The notes under the pieces were generated by a model, which saw nothing but the letters and a program-made list of their open reading frames with translations, had not been told where the DNA came from and ran no database searches. 64,000 nucleotides of DNA, from positions 1 through 64,000 of the forward strand of contig JAPDIW010000044.1 in NCBI GenBank assembly GCA_029259415.1. Reading direction: 5' to 3'. The DNA is from Archaeoglobi archaeon. GTDB taxonomy: Archaea > Halobacteriota > Archaeoglobi > Archaeoglobales > Archaeoglobaceae. Each line of letters begins with the position of its first letter. Positions within the stretch are counted from its first letter, which is position 1. Positions 17,050-25,352 of this stretch are shown here, piece after piece. The translations under genes were made by a program, and so were the position numbers.

Positions 17050-17490
17050 ATGCTGAGTGTGCTCTTCCTTTCTATCATGCCATTTTCCGAGCTGAGAGGA
17101 GCTATCCCTATTGCTCTCTACCTCGGTTTCAGCCCAGTAGAGTCATATATCATTTCCGTTGCGGGGAATATATTGCCAGTCCCCTTTCTGCTTGTGTTTT
17201 TAGACTACCTCGTAAGGATTGCCACAAAAGTCGATTTGCTTGCCAGACTCTACGGAAAAATTGTAAGTAGGGTGGAGAGAAGGAAGGAGATTGTGGAGAA
17301 GTACGGCTACCTTGGCCTCACACTCTTTGTTGCCATTCCACTCCCAGTCACAGGAGCATGGACGGGGACACTTTTGGCCTTTCTTCTCCAGCTCAACCGC
17401 TTGAAAGCTTTACTTTTCATCTCCGCTGGAGTTTGCATTGCAGGCATAGTTGTTCTTTTAGCTTCTCTTGGAATAATAAAGCTTTTATAA
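17050..17490 (+). CDS. Small integral membrane protein of the putative small multidrug export family
   Basis: 146 aa from the ATG at 17050; a longer frame from 17029 would overlap panE and add a poor N-terminus. The sequence has the family blocks MPFSELRGAIPIALYLGFSP and EKYGYLGLTLFVAIPLPVTG, and four or so hydrophobic helices. The family name is historical and no transport activity is established for archaeal members. It follows panE by one base and is likely co-transcribed. The function is unknown beyond the membrane location. Confidence 0.82.
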   Translation: MLSVLFLSIMPFSELRGAIPIALYLGFSPVESYIISVAGNILPVPFLLVFLDYLVRIATKVDLLARLYGKIVSRVERRKEIVEKYGYLGLTLFVAIPLPVTGAWTGTLLAFLLQLNRLKALLFISAGVCIAGIVVLLASLGIIKLL

Positions 17491-17538
17491 TTTATTACAA
17501 AACCAAAAGTTTATTGGGGAAAATGTGCTATTTAGTGT

Positions 17539-18006
17539 GTGATTGACCTATTCACCTCAACGAGGGTTCAGATTCTCTCAAAGCTGATTGAGAGGCCCTA
17601 CACAGCATCAGAAATAGCAAAAATTACGGGTTACTCCAAAACAACAGTAAGCTACCACCTCAGCAAGCTGAGCGAGGCTGGATTGGTTGAGAGACATGAG
17701 AGAGGTAAGTGGGTTTACTACAGGATAACGCCTAAGGGAGAGAGGAGGGTGAAAGTTGAAGCTGCAGTGTCTCTCGCATCTCTTGTCGGAGCGGTGATTT
17801 CTGCAGTTGTTTTTGCAGCGCTTAAGTTGTTGAGTGCGGCTGAAAAGCCACTGATAGTTGCAGAAAAAGCCGTTACACCCCACGCCATTACTCCCTACGC
17901 TCCAACCACGGAAGCGGCCGGAAGTGCTTTTGACTTGCAGCTTGTCTTTCTGATTTTAGCAGTGGTGCTGGCGTGCGTTTTTGTTTACCTGAGGTTCAGA
18001 AAATAG
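17539..18006 (+). CDS. Winged-helix (ArsR/MarR-like) regulator with two C-terminal membrane helices
   Basis: 155 aa from a GTG. Residues about 5-70 are a winged-helix domain: TRVQILSKLIERPYTASEIA, then the recognition helix TGYSKTTVSYHLSKLSEAGL and the wing ERGKWVYYRITPKGERR. It is followed by a hydrophobic helix (about 76-100), a Pro/Thr-rich link and a second hydrophobic helix (about 131-152) ending in a basic tail. It is therefore a membrane-tethered DNA-binding protein. The layout is the same as in the regulator at 30491-31018. A small membrane protein gene follows at 18137. Target genes are not evident. Confidence 0.82.
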   Translation: MIDLFTSTRVQILSKLIERPYTASEIAKITGYSKTTVSYHLSKLSEAGLVERHERGKWVYYRITPKGERRVKVEAAVSLASLVGAVISAVVFAALKLLSAAEKPLIVAEKAVTPHAITPYAPTTEAAGSAFDLQLVFLILAVVLACVFVYLRFRK

Positions 18007-18136
18007 TGTAAAATCCAAAGTAGCAAAAATTTTCCACTATTAACAAAGTTAATGGTAAATCATTTAAAAATTTAATTATTTTCCTCCGAAAAAATTAAAA
18101 AATTTCAGCTTCCGTTAACCTCAGGGGTGATATCAC

Positions 18137-18370
18137 TTGAATGACGCTGATAAAATAATGAGGAAGATTGAAGAGGACTTCGAGGAGGGTGGCATTGCTG
18201 ATGTTCTAGTTCCTGACGAGGACGGGCACGAATACACCAAGAGCCAAAAGTATTCGCTTTTTCTAGGTGCAATACTCTTCTTAGCCATTGTTCTCATGCT
18301 AGTTATATATATCATAAAACATAGCAAACCGCTCGAACAAACAACTACCTTTTTAAAAAAGGTTAGATGA
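18137..18370 (+). CDS. Small single-span membrane protein, unknown
   Basis: 77 aa. The start is a TTG at 18137 preceded by GGGGTGAT at good spacing; no in-frame ATG is available. The first roughly 35 residues are strongly acidic and cytoplasmic-looking (IMRKIEEDFEEGGIADVL), then SQKYSLF leads into one hydrophobic helix (about residues 43-62), and the tail is basic (HSKPLEQTTTFLKKVR). I do not recognise a family. Its position after a membrane-anchored regulator is the only functional hint. It ends eight bases inside the convergent coaD gene. Confidence 0.6.
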   Translation: MNDADKIMRKIEEDFEEGGIADVLVPDEDGHEYTKSQKYSLFLGAILFLAIVLMLVIYIIKHSKPLEQTTTFLKKVR

Positions 18371-18809
18371 CACCCCCATATCTATCAATCTCTCCTCTCT
18401 TAATTCTCGTTGATGAAATGGGCTTTCCGTCATCTGCCATAATCCAGTCAACTTTTACTATGGTTATTTTCCTCTTTCCAAGTTCTTCCCTCTTTTTGTT
18501 AATCTTCAACGCCATTTCGTATGTTTCCGGAGAGACGACGAGGTACTCAAAGTCAACATCGAGTGTTTTCCCGTACGGGTTGGTTATCTTGACTATCTCA
18601 GGCTCAAAACCGTACTTCCTCAAAACGTACCTTCTGACGTTCTCCGCTCTTATCGAGAATGGCAGGACACTTCTTATTCTCGCTCTTGCCATTCTGTCGC
18701 TTGTAATCCCAATCGTTATCTCCTTCCCTCCCAACCTGACCGCCACATCTATGAGCTTTTTGTGTCCTTCATGAAGCGGCTCGAACGTTCCGCCAAGTGC
18801 TACCTTCAC
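18363..18809 (-). CDS. coaD: Archaeal phosphopantetheine adenylyltransferase
   Basis: 148 aa nucleotidyltransferase. The HxGH-type motif is GTFEPLHEGHKKLI and the second motif is ISSTRIKRGEID (I-S-S-T-x-I). It transfers AMP from ATP to 4'-phosphopantetheine to give dephospho-CoA, the penultimate CoA step. The short form without extra domains is the archaeal/eukaryotic PPAT type. The gene is alone on the minus strand, with the DUF2148 gene upstream, and converges on the small membrane protein. Confidence 0.93.
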   Translation of the reverse strand: MKVALGGTFEPLHEGHKKLIDVAVRLGGKEITIGITSDRMARARIRSVLPFSIRAENVRRYVLRKYGFEPEIVKITNPYGKTLDVDFEYLVVSPETYEMALKINKKREELGKRKITIVKVDWIMADDGKPISSTRIKRGEIDRYGGVI

Positions 18810-18850
18810 GCTAGTTTAGGGAGAGTTTGGAAATAAAAGGACTTCTGTTG

Positions 18851-19417
18851 TCACTCTTTATCATTGGTTTTGGGCTTTCTGTCAAAGTACGGGCTCTTAC
18901 CCGACGCTGACAGTGGAATTCCCATCACAACGTCGCTATCAATCATACCGAGCTTTTTGGCAGCGATGCCAATCCTGTACATTATCCTTGTGTCTATTCC
19001 GAGGATTGCTGCTACCTTAACCGCTGAACCGAGGGCGATACCGAGGTCGATCAGTCTGAATGCACAGTTCGGCCCAACAAAATTCTCCCCCTTTCTTTCA
19101 GCTTTCTTGAACTCTGAACAACTCTCAAAACCGCATGCCTGGCAGTTAACCCCCACCGTCCTATCTCCCTTTGCACCCACAAGAAGAATTGCCTGCGACT
19201 TTCTCACACTCTCCGCATCCCTGATGAAGTCCTTATCCCCGCCTTCAGCCATTTTTTCCATCTGCGCAGCAATTTTTTCCATCTCCTCTCCGTCAACGTA
19301 AACGATTTCGATTACATCCTCACCCTTGGACTTAGGGGCTGTTCTTGCTGATTCCGCCATCAGAAAGGCTGCAATTTTAATTCCTTCGTTTTTGAAGTCT
19401 TTTTCGTTGAGAAGCAT
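18851..19417 (-). CDS. DUF2148 ferredoxin-like domain protein
   Basis: 188 aa with the ATG at 19417 (MLLNEKDFKNEGIKIAAFLM). A longer frame exists but runs into the divergent MBL gene and lacks family similarity. Cysteines VNCQACGFESC (C-x2-C-x4-C) and VGPNCAFR are the conserved DUF2148 ligands and suggest an iron-sulfur or zinc site. AESARTAPKSKGED at the start and DLGIALGSAVKVAAILGID in the middle are also family marks. The function is not known; the family is common in anaerobes. Confidence 0.85.
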   Translation of the reverse strand: MLLNEKDFKNEGIKIAAFLMAESARTAPKSKGEDVIEIVYVDGEEMEKIAAQMEKMAEGGDKDFIRDAESVRKSQAILLVGAKGDRTVGVNCQACGFESCSEFKKAERKGENFVGPNCAFRLIDLGIALGSAVKVAAILGIDTRIMYRIGIAAKKLGMIDSDVVMGIPLSASGKSPYFDRKPKTNDKE

Positions 19418-19555
19418 GGTCTTAATTTGGTTTAAAAAATAAAAATTTTTCTCAAATACCTTATATGTCATTTCTATTTCCTCCAGCAGTTTCGGTTTAG
19501 GCATTAGCGGGAAATGTTCAAGTTTGAAAAACTTGAAATAAGACTCAGCTAATGA

Positions 19556-20359
19556 ATGAACATGCTCATTTCCGAGATGCACGGAGATGTTGAGGCTGTT
19601 AAAGTTGGTACAGAGGTACAGGGGAGAGTTTTACACTGGGTTTACCTTTACTACTACCGCAGCCTCCTTTTTGATGCCGGCTGTCCTAACACGGCAAGAG
19701 AAGTTTTTGAGCACTTCAAAGGGAGAGAAATCAAGGCAGTGCTGATAACGCACTACCACGAAGACCACATAGGGGCTGTAAACCTCTTGAAGGAGATAAC
19801 TGACGTCTATGTTCCTGAAGAGTCACTTGAAATTTTGAAGAACCCTCCGGACATACCAGAATACAGGAAGATTGGCTGGGGGCAGCCGGAAAGGATAGAG
19901 GGAGTTAAGGTGGCGAGAGATGTAATGAAGTTCGATGGTGTTGAGGTGAGGATAATAAAAACCCCTGGACACAGCTTCGACCATGTCAGCTACCTTGTCG
20001 ATGACAAGCTCTTCTGCGGAGACCTCGTTATCAACACCTCCCAGATGGTCTGCATGCGGGAAGAGGACTTGCTTAAGACGATAGAGTCAATCGAAAAAGT
20101 CCTGAAATACGATTTCAGCTACGCCTACACGGGTGTCGGTGTGGCGAGCAGAGATGATGTTGTTGAGTACCTGAACTACCTTAAAGGGCTCAAAGAGAAG
20201 GCCGAGAAGCTCTATGCTGAGGGGAAGAGCATTGACGAGATAGTGGCTGCATGCTTTCCCAAGCCGTCTCAGAAGGCAATACTGATGGAGTTCGTCAGTG
20301 AGAAGGAGTGGGCAAGGGAGAACATGGTGAAGTCACTTCTGGGATTGCCAAGGGAGTAG
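19556..20359 (+). CDS. MBL-fold metallo-hydrolase
   Basis: 267 aa. The zinc-binding HxHxDH motif is THYHEDHIGAVNLL; the third His is in KTPGHSFDHVSYLVDD and the bridging Asp in FCGDLVIN. The C-terminal helical region (YLNYLKGLKEKAEKLYAEGK, ending with FPKPSQKAI) resembles the archaeal relatives of LACTB2/glyoxalase II-like hydrolases with a winged-helix-like tail. A second possible ATG six bases in would shorten it by two residues. Substrate unknown. Confidence 0.87.
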   Translation: MNMLISEMHGDVEAVKVGTEVQGRVLHWVYLYYYRSLLFDAGCPNTAREVFEHFKGREIKAVLITHYHEDHIGAVNLLKEITDVYVPEESLEILKNPPDIPEYRKIGWGQPERIEGVKVARDVMKFDGVEVRIIKTPGHSFDHVSYLVDDKLFCGDLVINTSQMVCMREEDLLKTIESIEKVLKYDFSYAYTGVGVASRDDVVEYLNYLKGLKEKAEKLYAEGKSIDEIVAACFPKPSQKAILMEFVSEKEWARENMVKSLLGLPRE

Positions 20360-20390
20360 TGTCAGGTTTCTACGTTGGTATCAGGCTTAC

Positions 20391-21572
20391 TCAAAAACCG
20401 AAAAATGACGAAAGGGAGGTCCGCCTCGTAACCAGTTCCCTCCACTTCACGTTCTCCACTCTCCGTGATGCTACAGCTATTGCTTCCTCAAAACTGTCGA
20501 ACGATTCCGGCTTTTCTTTGAGGGCTCTCCTCAAACCCTCCTCAACCACCCACACGCCGAGAGGGGCGTAGTAGGAGGGCTTTATTTCCCTGATGACAAG
20601 AACCGAAGCCTGCCTCCTAATTTTTCTTAAATACTCAAGTACTGGAAGGCGTGCAGCATAGTAACCACCGCTAAGATTGGAGTACTCCTTTTTAGGCCTT
20701 ATGTCCTCGCTGTCAACACCAATCCAGTCCTCTTTGGGACTCCAGAATGACTTTCTCTGCCAGATTTCAATGAGTTGGAAGAAGTACCTCTCAGGAGACA
20801 GGATGATTTCGAAATGGTTGCCGAAATGCTCGTAATGGAAGAGAAGGGTGTTTTCAATCACCTTGCAATCCGCAATCTCCCTCTTTATGGCCTCACCAAG
20901 GATACTGTGAACTGCGGTGATACTCCATCTTGTTGGGACAAGCTTTCTGTTTTGCCTTTCCCCAAGAATTCCGGCAGAGAAAATTTTCTGAAGGTAGTAG
21001 GTTGAGAATCCGTGGTTGTAGAGGTATTTAAGTCCTTCAAAGGCTTTTATGTCGTCGTAGTATACTTTCTCCACCTTATCGGGGATTTTCGGATTCTCAG
21101 CAAGCCTGATGGATTCTGCAATTGCTGAGTAGCCCATTGGCTGCATCACGTCATCAAACTCTGCCTTTCTGTTCACTTTCTCAATTTCCGCCTCAACATC
21201 CACTGGCTTTATTGCTGCAGTCATCTCCTGAAGCTCCAGAAGCTCCTTCTTCTCTTCTCTGACGTCTTCAATTCTGAACCTCCTCGAAACTCTGAGCAGA
21301 GAGGTTCTAAGCTTGATAACCTCCTCTATGCTCTTCCACAACCACGGGGAGTCTGCATAAACTGGATTAACGTTTAAAGAAACGAGTGGGCCAACGTAAA
21401 CCTTCGGATAACCAATCCTGCCAACGAAAATTGATGGTGGGGTTGGATTGAGAATTCTGCTGTCAATTTTAATGTCTTTCAGAAACCTGTACTTTTCGAG
21501 CAGTGGACATTTGCTCCTTCCGCACAGCAGTTTCCCCTTGCACTCGGCACACTTCACAAAATAACTTAGCAT
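20391..21572 (-). CDS. nreA: Archaeal DNA repair protein NreA
   Basis: 393 aa. The N-terminus has a Cys-rich zinc-type element (KCAECKGKLLCGRSKCP), then the Nre block RILNPTPPSIFVGRIGYPKV with VGPLVS. The C-terminal domain includes the conserved SFWSPKEDWIGVDSEDIRP and GGYYAARLPVLEYL. The protein ends in SLSSFFGF, which matches the C-terminal PCNA-interacting (PIP-like) tail described for archaeal Nre proteins. Nre is linked to repair of DNA damage such as that from mitomycin C in halophiles. Length is normal. Confidence 0.9.
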   Translation of the reverse strand: MLSYFVKCAECKGKLLCGRSKCPLLEKYRFLKDIKIDSRILNPTPPSIFVGRIGYPKVYVGPLVSLNVNPVYADSPWLWKSIEEVIKLRTSLLRVSRRFRIEDVREEKKELLELQEMTAAIKPVDVEAEIEKVNRKAEFDDVMQPMGYSAIAESIRLAENPKIPDKVEKVYYDDIKAFEGLKYLYNHGFSTYYLQKIFSAGILGERQNRKLVPTRWSITAVHSILGEAIKREIADCKVIENTLLFHYEHFGNHFEIILSPERYFFQLIEIWQRKSFWSPKEDWIGVDSEDIRPKKEYSNLSGGYYAARLPVLEYLRKIRRQASVLVIREIKPSYYAPLGVWVVEEGLRRALKEKPESFDSFEEAIAVASRRVENVKWRELVTRRTSLSSFFGF

Positions 21573-21604
21573 CAGTTTTTAAGTGTGCTTCCAAAACTTA
21601 ACGC

Positions 21605-21878
21605 ATGATTGAGGTGATATAGGTCAATGTTGATGGAAAATCGGTGCTCAGTCTGAGAGTAGAGCTTCCGAACGCTCCTTTGCTGCTTCATGAAAGGTTT
21701 GTTGTTGGTTGTGGTTACATCAATGCTGAGGCTATGGAGAAAATGGGCAATGCTGCGTGCATTGTAAAAGGAATTAGAAGTTTTTCAGGAAATGCTTGAG
21801 GCAGAAATTACTTCAAAGGCTGAAGAGCTTGGGTTGAAAAAAGGAATGAAGCTGGAGGATACCTTGAAAATGCTCTAA
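21605..21878 (+). pseudogene. Broken DUF1805 family gene
   Basis: From an ATG at 21605 the reading is MIEVI, then an in-frame TAG (21620-21622), then VNVDGKSVLSLRVELPNAPL and GCGYINAEAMEKMGNAACIV. This matches the short DUF1805 family (small alpha/beta proteins with a V-E-L-P-x-A-P-L and G-x-L-N-x-E-A pattern). After KGIRSF a single-base shift is needed to continue as QEMLEAEITSKAEELGLKKG and the stop at 21876-21878. One stop and one frameshift make this a decayed gene. It lies between nreA and tatC, which read the other way. Confidence 0.75.
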
Positions 21879-21879
21879 T

Positions 21880-22749
21880 TCATCTGGCAAAAATTCTGAC
21901 AAAGAGGAGGCTAATCTCGAAGAAAGCTACCATCGGCACCGCGACCATTAGCTGCGTGAAAACATCAGGAGGAGTGGTGATCGCTCCGATGACAAAAAAT
22001 GCAACGTAAATGTGCCTTCTGTAATACGAAAGCGTCTCGTAGCTTACGATGTTGTTTCTAACGAGGAAGAACATGATGAGGGGGAGCTCGAAAACCATCC
22101 CGAAGAGAACCAGCATCAAGGCAACAAAGTTCACAAACTCTGATAGGCTGTAGAGAGGTATTGCTCCCTGCGAAACTGCCATCGTGTATAGGAAGCGTAT
22201 GAAGAACTTCATCATGTTGTAGCCGTAAATTACTCCGAGAATGAAAAGCAAGACTGCAACAATTCCGTACTTGAATGTTGTTGTTCTTCTTAGGCTGAAG
22301 TTCACAACTCCCCTATCCTTAAGCGTCGCAAGAACGAGGTGGAAGATGTAGGGAAGGGCGGCGGCAATTCCAACCGCGAGAGAGATTTTGAGGTACAGCA
22401 ATAAACCCTCCAGCGGCGTGAGAAGAACTGGAGATGTTGAGAGCTGCATGGCTATCCTCACAAGGCTTTTTGATGCTGACAGTGCAAGGCTCTGGTTCGT
22501 TTCTGATGGATGTAAGGCGTAGCTCTCCAAGTCTGAGGCTATCTTCCTCAGCTCCCCTGCAATCGCCAGTATTTTCTCCCTGTTCTCGATAACAGCCTCG
22601 CCGGGAAAGAGATCTCCAATAATTTTTCCAATGACTATGTTCGCACCGAATGTGAAGAAAATTGAGCTAACTGCTATGACTATTAAAGCAACTTTGAGAA
22701 ATTCCCTCCTGAGTCGGGCGATTATTGCCAGCCAGTCCCTTGCCTCCAC
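21880..22749 (-). CDS. tatC: Sec-independent (Tat) translocase subunit TatC
   Basis: 289 aa with six hydrophobic segments. TatC features are YSLSEFVNFVALMLVLFGMV followed by FELPL, and the C-terminal YVAFFVIGAITTPPDVFTQL segment. An extra loop of about 60 residues between helices 1 and 2 (from FPGEAVIENREKI to ALHPSETNQSL) is longer than in bacterial TatC, as seen in some archaeal forms. It is the membrane receptor for twin-arginine signal peptides. No tatA is adjacent. The stop is one base from the end of the DUF1805 remnant. Confidence 0.92.
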   Translation of the reverse strand: MEARDWLAIIARLRREFLKVALIVIAVSSIFFTFGANIVIGKIIGDLFPGEAVIENREKILAIAGELRKIASDLESYALHPSETNQSLALSASKSLVRIAMQLSTSPVLLTPLEGLLLYLKISLAVGIAAALPYIFHLVLATLKDRGVVNFSLRRTTTFKYGIVAVLLFILGVIYGYNMMKFFIRFLYTMAVSQGAIPLYSLSEFVNFVALMLVLFGMVFELPLIMFFLVRNNIVSYETLSYYRRHIYVAFFVIGAITTPPDVFTQLMVAVPMVAFFEISLLFVRIFAR

Positions 22750-22784
22750 GATACTTCAAGTTGTTTTGGTGGGGATATTTAAAC

Positions 22785-23708
22785 TTAGGGCAGGCAGTAG
22801 TTTGTGTATACGTAATCGAGTATTCCTCTCAGGGAGTTGTCGATGAAGAAGTCCTCCCTTTTCTGGATGTCCTCGTCTAAAAGACGATAGAGGGCAAATC
22901 TCCTGTCCTTTTCAAGCAGCTCCTCCTTGGCAAGCTTTACTATTTCATCCTCATCCTCAAAGTCCCTTCTGCATGCAATGTCGTAAACAGTGTCGAACCA
23001 AATTCCCAGCTGCTTTCTCGCTTTTTGTATTATCTCCACGCTGTCCCTCTTGAATCCGAAGTGGGCAAAGCAGACCCTTAGACTGCCAAGTTCTTCGAGT
23101 CTATCGAGAGTGGACTGCGCAACTTCAAGTATAAACCTCTTGGGTGTGGCGGGGCGAAGGTAGTAGTCGTTTTTGAGGGGCATATGGACTCCTGCAGCCT
23201 CTCCAATGAACAGGAATTCTTTGTAGATGTAGCACTGATGGTGCGGAGCATGACCCGGAGCGTCGATAACATCTATACTCTCTCCCGCAAACTCAATCTC
23301 CCCGTCCCATATCGCGTCGGCACTTATCGGCTTTGGTGGTCCGTAAACTTCCGCAATATCACCCAAGGCGACCTTTGAAGCTTCCCAGAGTTTTTCAGTG
23401 TTAACCAGATGTCTTTTACCTTTCTCGTGAACTACAACTTTTGCATCGGGAAATTTTTCAAGAATGTCGTGTATCCCACCTGCATGATCAAGGTGGATGT
23501 GAGTAAGCAGAATATACGGAACCTTTCTTATTCCCAGATATTTTAAAGATTCGAAAAGCTGAGGAATGGTTGACGATGGCCCTACATCAACCAAAACGGC
23601 CTCATCACCATTTTTTATTACCCAAGAGCTTATAAACTTCCTGAAACCCTCCTTTTTTTGAGGAAGGTCTATCAAGTAGAGATTTTCCGCCACTTCGAGT
23701 ATGTTCAT
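22785..23708 (-). CDS. MBL-fold metallo-hydrolase
   Basis: 307 aa. The zinc motif is LLTHIHLDHAGGIHDIL, followed by DAPGHAPHHQCYIYKE with the third His and by FIGEAAGV in place of the usual bridging-Asp segment (G-D-x). Helical C-terminal segments follow (AQSTLDRLEELGSLRV). Archaeoglobus-type relatives are thought to be thioesterase or glyoxalase-like hydrolases. It is not close in sequence to the one at 19556. It diverges from the AMP phosphorylase genes with a gap of 126 bases that must hold both promoters; ATTTTTAAATATAAAC at about 23751-23766 is a plausible TATA for the plus strand. Confidence 0.87.
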   Translation of the reverse strand: MNILEVAENLYLIDLPQKKEGFRKFISSWVIKNGDEAVLVDVGPSSTIPQLFESLKYLGIRKVPYILLTHIHLDHAGGIHDILEKFPDAKVVVHEKGKRHLVNTEKLWEASKVALGDIAEVYGPPKPISADAIWDGEIEFAGESIDVIDAPGHAPHHQCYIYKEFLFIGEAAGVHMPLKNDYYLRPATPKRFILEVAQSTLDRLEELGSLRVCFAHFGFKRDSVEIIQKARKQLGIWFDTVYDIACRRDFEDEDEIVKLAKEELLEKDRRFALYRLLDEDIQKREDFFIDNSLRGILDYVYTNYCLP

Positions 23709-23834
23709 AATGTTAAATTGTCGTCCAGCTTTAAAACCTTTTTAGGTGAGGATTTTTAAATATAAACAGCATTATTTGTAATTTCTTCACGATAACGAGA
23801 AAAAGTTAATATTCTTTCAGAGATTTTAACTTCA

Positions 23835-25352
23835 ATGAAGTTCAGGATTAAGCCCTTACCCCTCAGGACGGAAAGGATAGCTGTAGTCCTCAGTCAGGAT
23901 GATGCGGCTGAACTTGGATTGCTTCCTGGAGACAGGGTGAAGGTCAGTTACGATGGCAAGTCATTCGTGGCTGAGGTTGAAATATCTCAGGAGTTTATCG
24001 GCAGCGGAGAGGCGGGGGTTTGCAGCTTCACCGCTGAAGCTTGCTGCCTTACAGAGGAATGCGAGGTTGAAATAGTTCCATTTGCGAGGCCAAAATCGGT
24101 TGAATACATAAGAAAGAAGCTTGATGGATCTAAATACGAAAGAGATGAGATAAAGGACATAATAAGTAGCATATCTTCGGACATACTTTCAGACATCGAA
24201 ATTTCAGCTTTCATCCTCGCCAACGAGATTGTGGGAATGCAGAACGATGAGATTCAATGGATGATCGAGGCGATGGTTGAAGTAGGCAAGAAAATCGTTT
24301 TCGAGAGGGGAACTGTTGTGGACATGCACAGCGTTGGAGGGTTGCCAGGGAACAGGTTCTCGTTAATTGCCGTCCCAACAGTTGCGGCAGCGGGGCTTCT
24401 GATTCCCAAAACTGCGAGCAGAGCCATAACCACCGCAAGCGGAACTGCCGATACAATGGAAGTTCTGGCAAACGTAAACCTGAGCGTTGACGAGATAAAG
24501 GAGATTACAGAGGAAGTTGGAGGGGTTATAGCCTGGAACGCCGCTACAGGAATAGCTCCGGCGGATGAAAAAATAATCAGAGTTGAATACCAGCTCGAAC
24601 TCAGTCCCAAGCCTCACCTCATGGCGAGTGTGTTGTCCAAAAAGCTGGGTTGCGGGGCAAAGTTTGTTGCCATCGACATCCCGGTTGGGAGTAGAGCAAA
24701 AATCGAGAACGTGGATGTTGGAAGGAGTTTTGCTAATTCTATGATGGAAATCGGCAGAAATCTTGGTCTGAAGGTCGCGACTGCGTTGACTGACGGCTCT
24801 CAACCCCTTGGGAAGGCAATAGGTCCAGCACTTGAAGCTAAGGAGGTTCTGGAGGTTATGGAAAAGAAGCTTGAGGGAGACATGCTTGAAAAGGCTTTGG
24901 GCATAGCGGGAATTCTCTTTGAAATGACTGGAATTGCTGCCAACGGTTATCAGCACGCGAGAAAGATATTCGAGAGTGGGAAGACTCTTGAGAAGTTCAG
25001 AGAGATTGTTGCCGCTCAGGGGGGAGATGAAAACGTTAAGGCTGATGACATTGCTGTTGGAGACAAAAACTACACGCTCCATGCGGCGAAGGAGGGATAC
25101 GTGAGGGAGATAGATATAGCAGTCCTAAACGAAATAGCAAGAACAGCAGGCGCCCCCAAGGACAAGGGAGCGGGAGTTTATGTGCACAAGAAGAGAGGAG
25201 AGGTTGTTAAAGCCGGTGACCCCCTTCTCACGATCTATGCCGAGAAGGAGTGGAAGCTTGACAACGCGATTGAGGTTGCAAACACCAAGCAGGCTTTCGA
25301 GATATCTGGCGTGATTATCGAGAGGTACACGACGGGTAGGTGGTGGTCATGA
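23835..25352 (+). CDS. deoA: AMP phosphorylase family protein, divergent copy
   Basis: 505 aa, archaeal thymidine-phosphorylase-like family with the extra N-terminal beta-barrel (residues 1 to about 85). AMP phosphorylase releases the base from nucleoside 5'-monophosphates to give ribose 1,5-bisphosphate, which feeds the archaeal type III RuBisCO pathway. The glycosyltransferase blocks are here: ASGTADTMEVLANV, PKTASRAITTASG and IAGILFEMTGIAANG. The phosphate/substrate loop reads TVVDMHSVGGLPGNRFS: the usual Lys of D-K-H-S is Met164, and the Lys of PGNK is Arg. The tandem partner keeps both Lys, so this copy may have a changed activity. The stop overlaps the start of the partner (ATGA). Confidence 0.88.
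   Translation: MKFRIKPLPLRTERIAVVLSQDDAAELGLLPGDRVKVSYDGKSFVAEVEISQEFIGSGEAGVCSFTAEACCLTEECEVEIVPFARPKSVEYIRKKLDGSKYERDEIKDIISSISSDILSDIEISAFILANEIVGMQNDEIQWMIEAMVEVGKKIVFERGTVVDMHSVGGLPGNRFSLIAVPTVAAAGLLIPKTASRAITTASGTADTMEVLANVNLSVDEIKEITEEVGGVIAWNAATGIAPADEKIIRVEYQLELSPKPHLMASVLSKKLGCGAKFVAIDIPVGSRAKIENVDVGRSFANSMMEIGRNLGLKVATALTDGSQPLGKAIGPALEAKEVLEVMEKKLEGDMLEKALGIAGILFEMTGIAANGYQHARKIFESGKTLEKFREIVAAQGGDENVKADDIAVGDKNYTLHAAKEGYVREIDIAVLNEIARTAGAPKDKGAGVYVHKKRGEVVKAGDPLLTIYAEKEWKLDNAIEVANTKQAFEISGVIIERYTTGRWWS
24930..25072 (+). repeat. Gene-conversion tract, copy A (copy B at 26447-26589)
   Basis: Bases 24930-25051 are identical to 26447-26568 (122 bp with no change, offset 1517), then one T/C difference, then 20 more identical bases. 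A second identical run of roughly 58 bp begins at CCCAAGGACAAGGGAGCGGG in both genes (about 25157 and 26674). Elsewhere the paralogs differ at many third positions. Silent-site identity limited to these blocks points to recent conversion between tandem copies rather than slow divergence. Confidence 0.85.

Noticed and set aside
21605..21878. In-frame TAG codons here and at 38015 as possible pyrrolysine
   Set aside because: Both sit in decayed genes (one also has a frameshift, the other is in a dead insertion sequence), no Pyl genes are visible, and Archaeoglobus is not known to use pyrrolysine.
24363..25082. 239-codon minus-strand frame across the AMP phosphorylase gene, and a similar one in the second copy
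   Set aside because: Both are antisense shadows, and they resemble each other only because the paralogous genes do.
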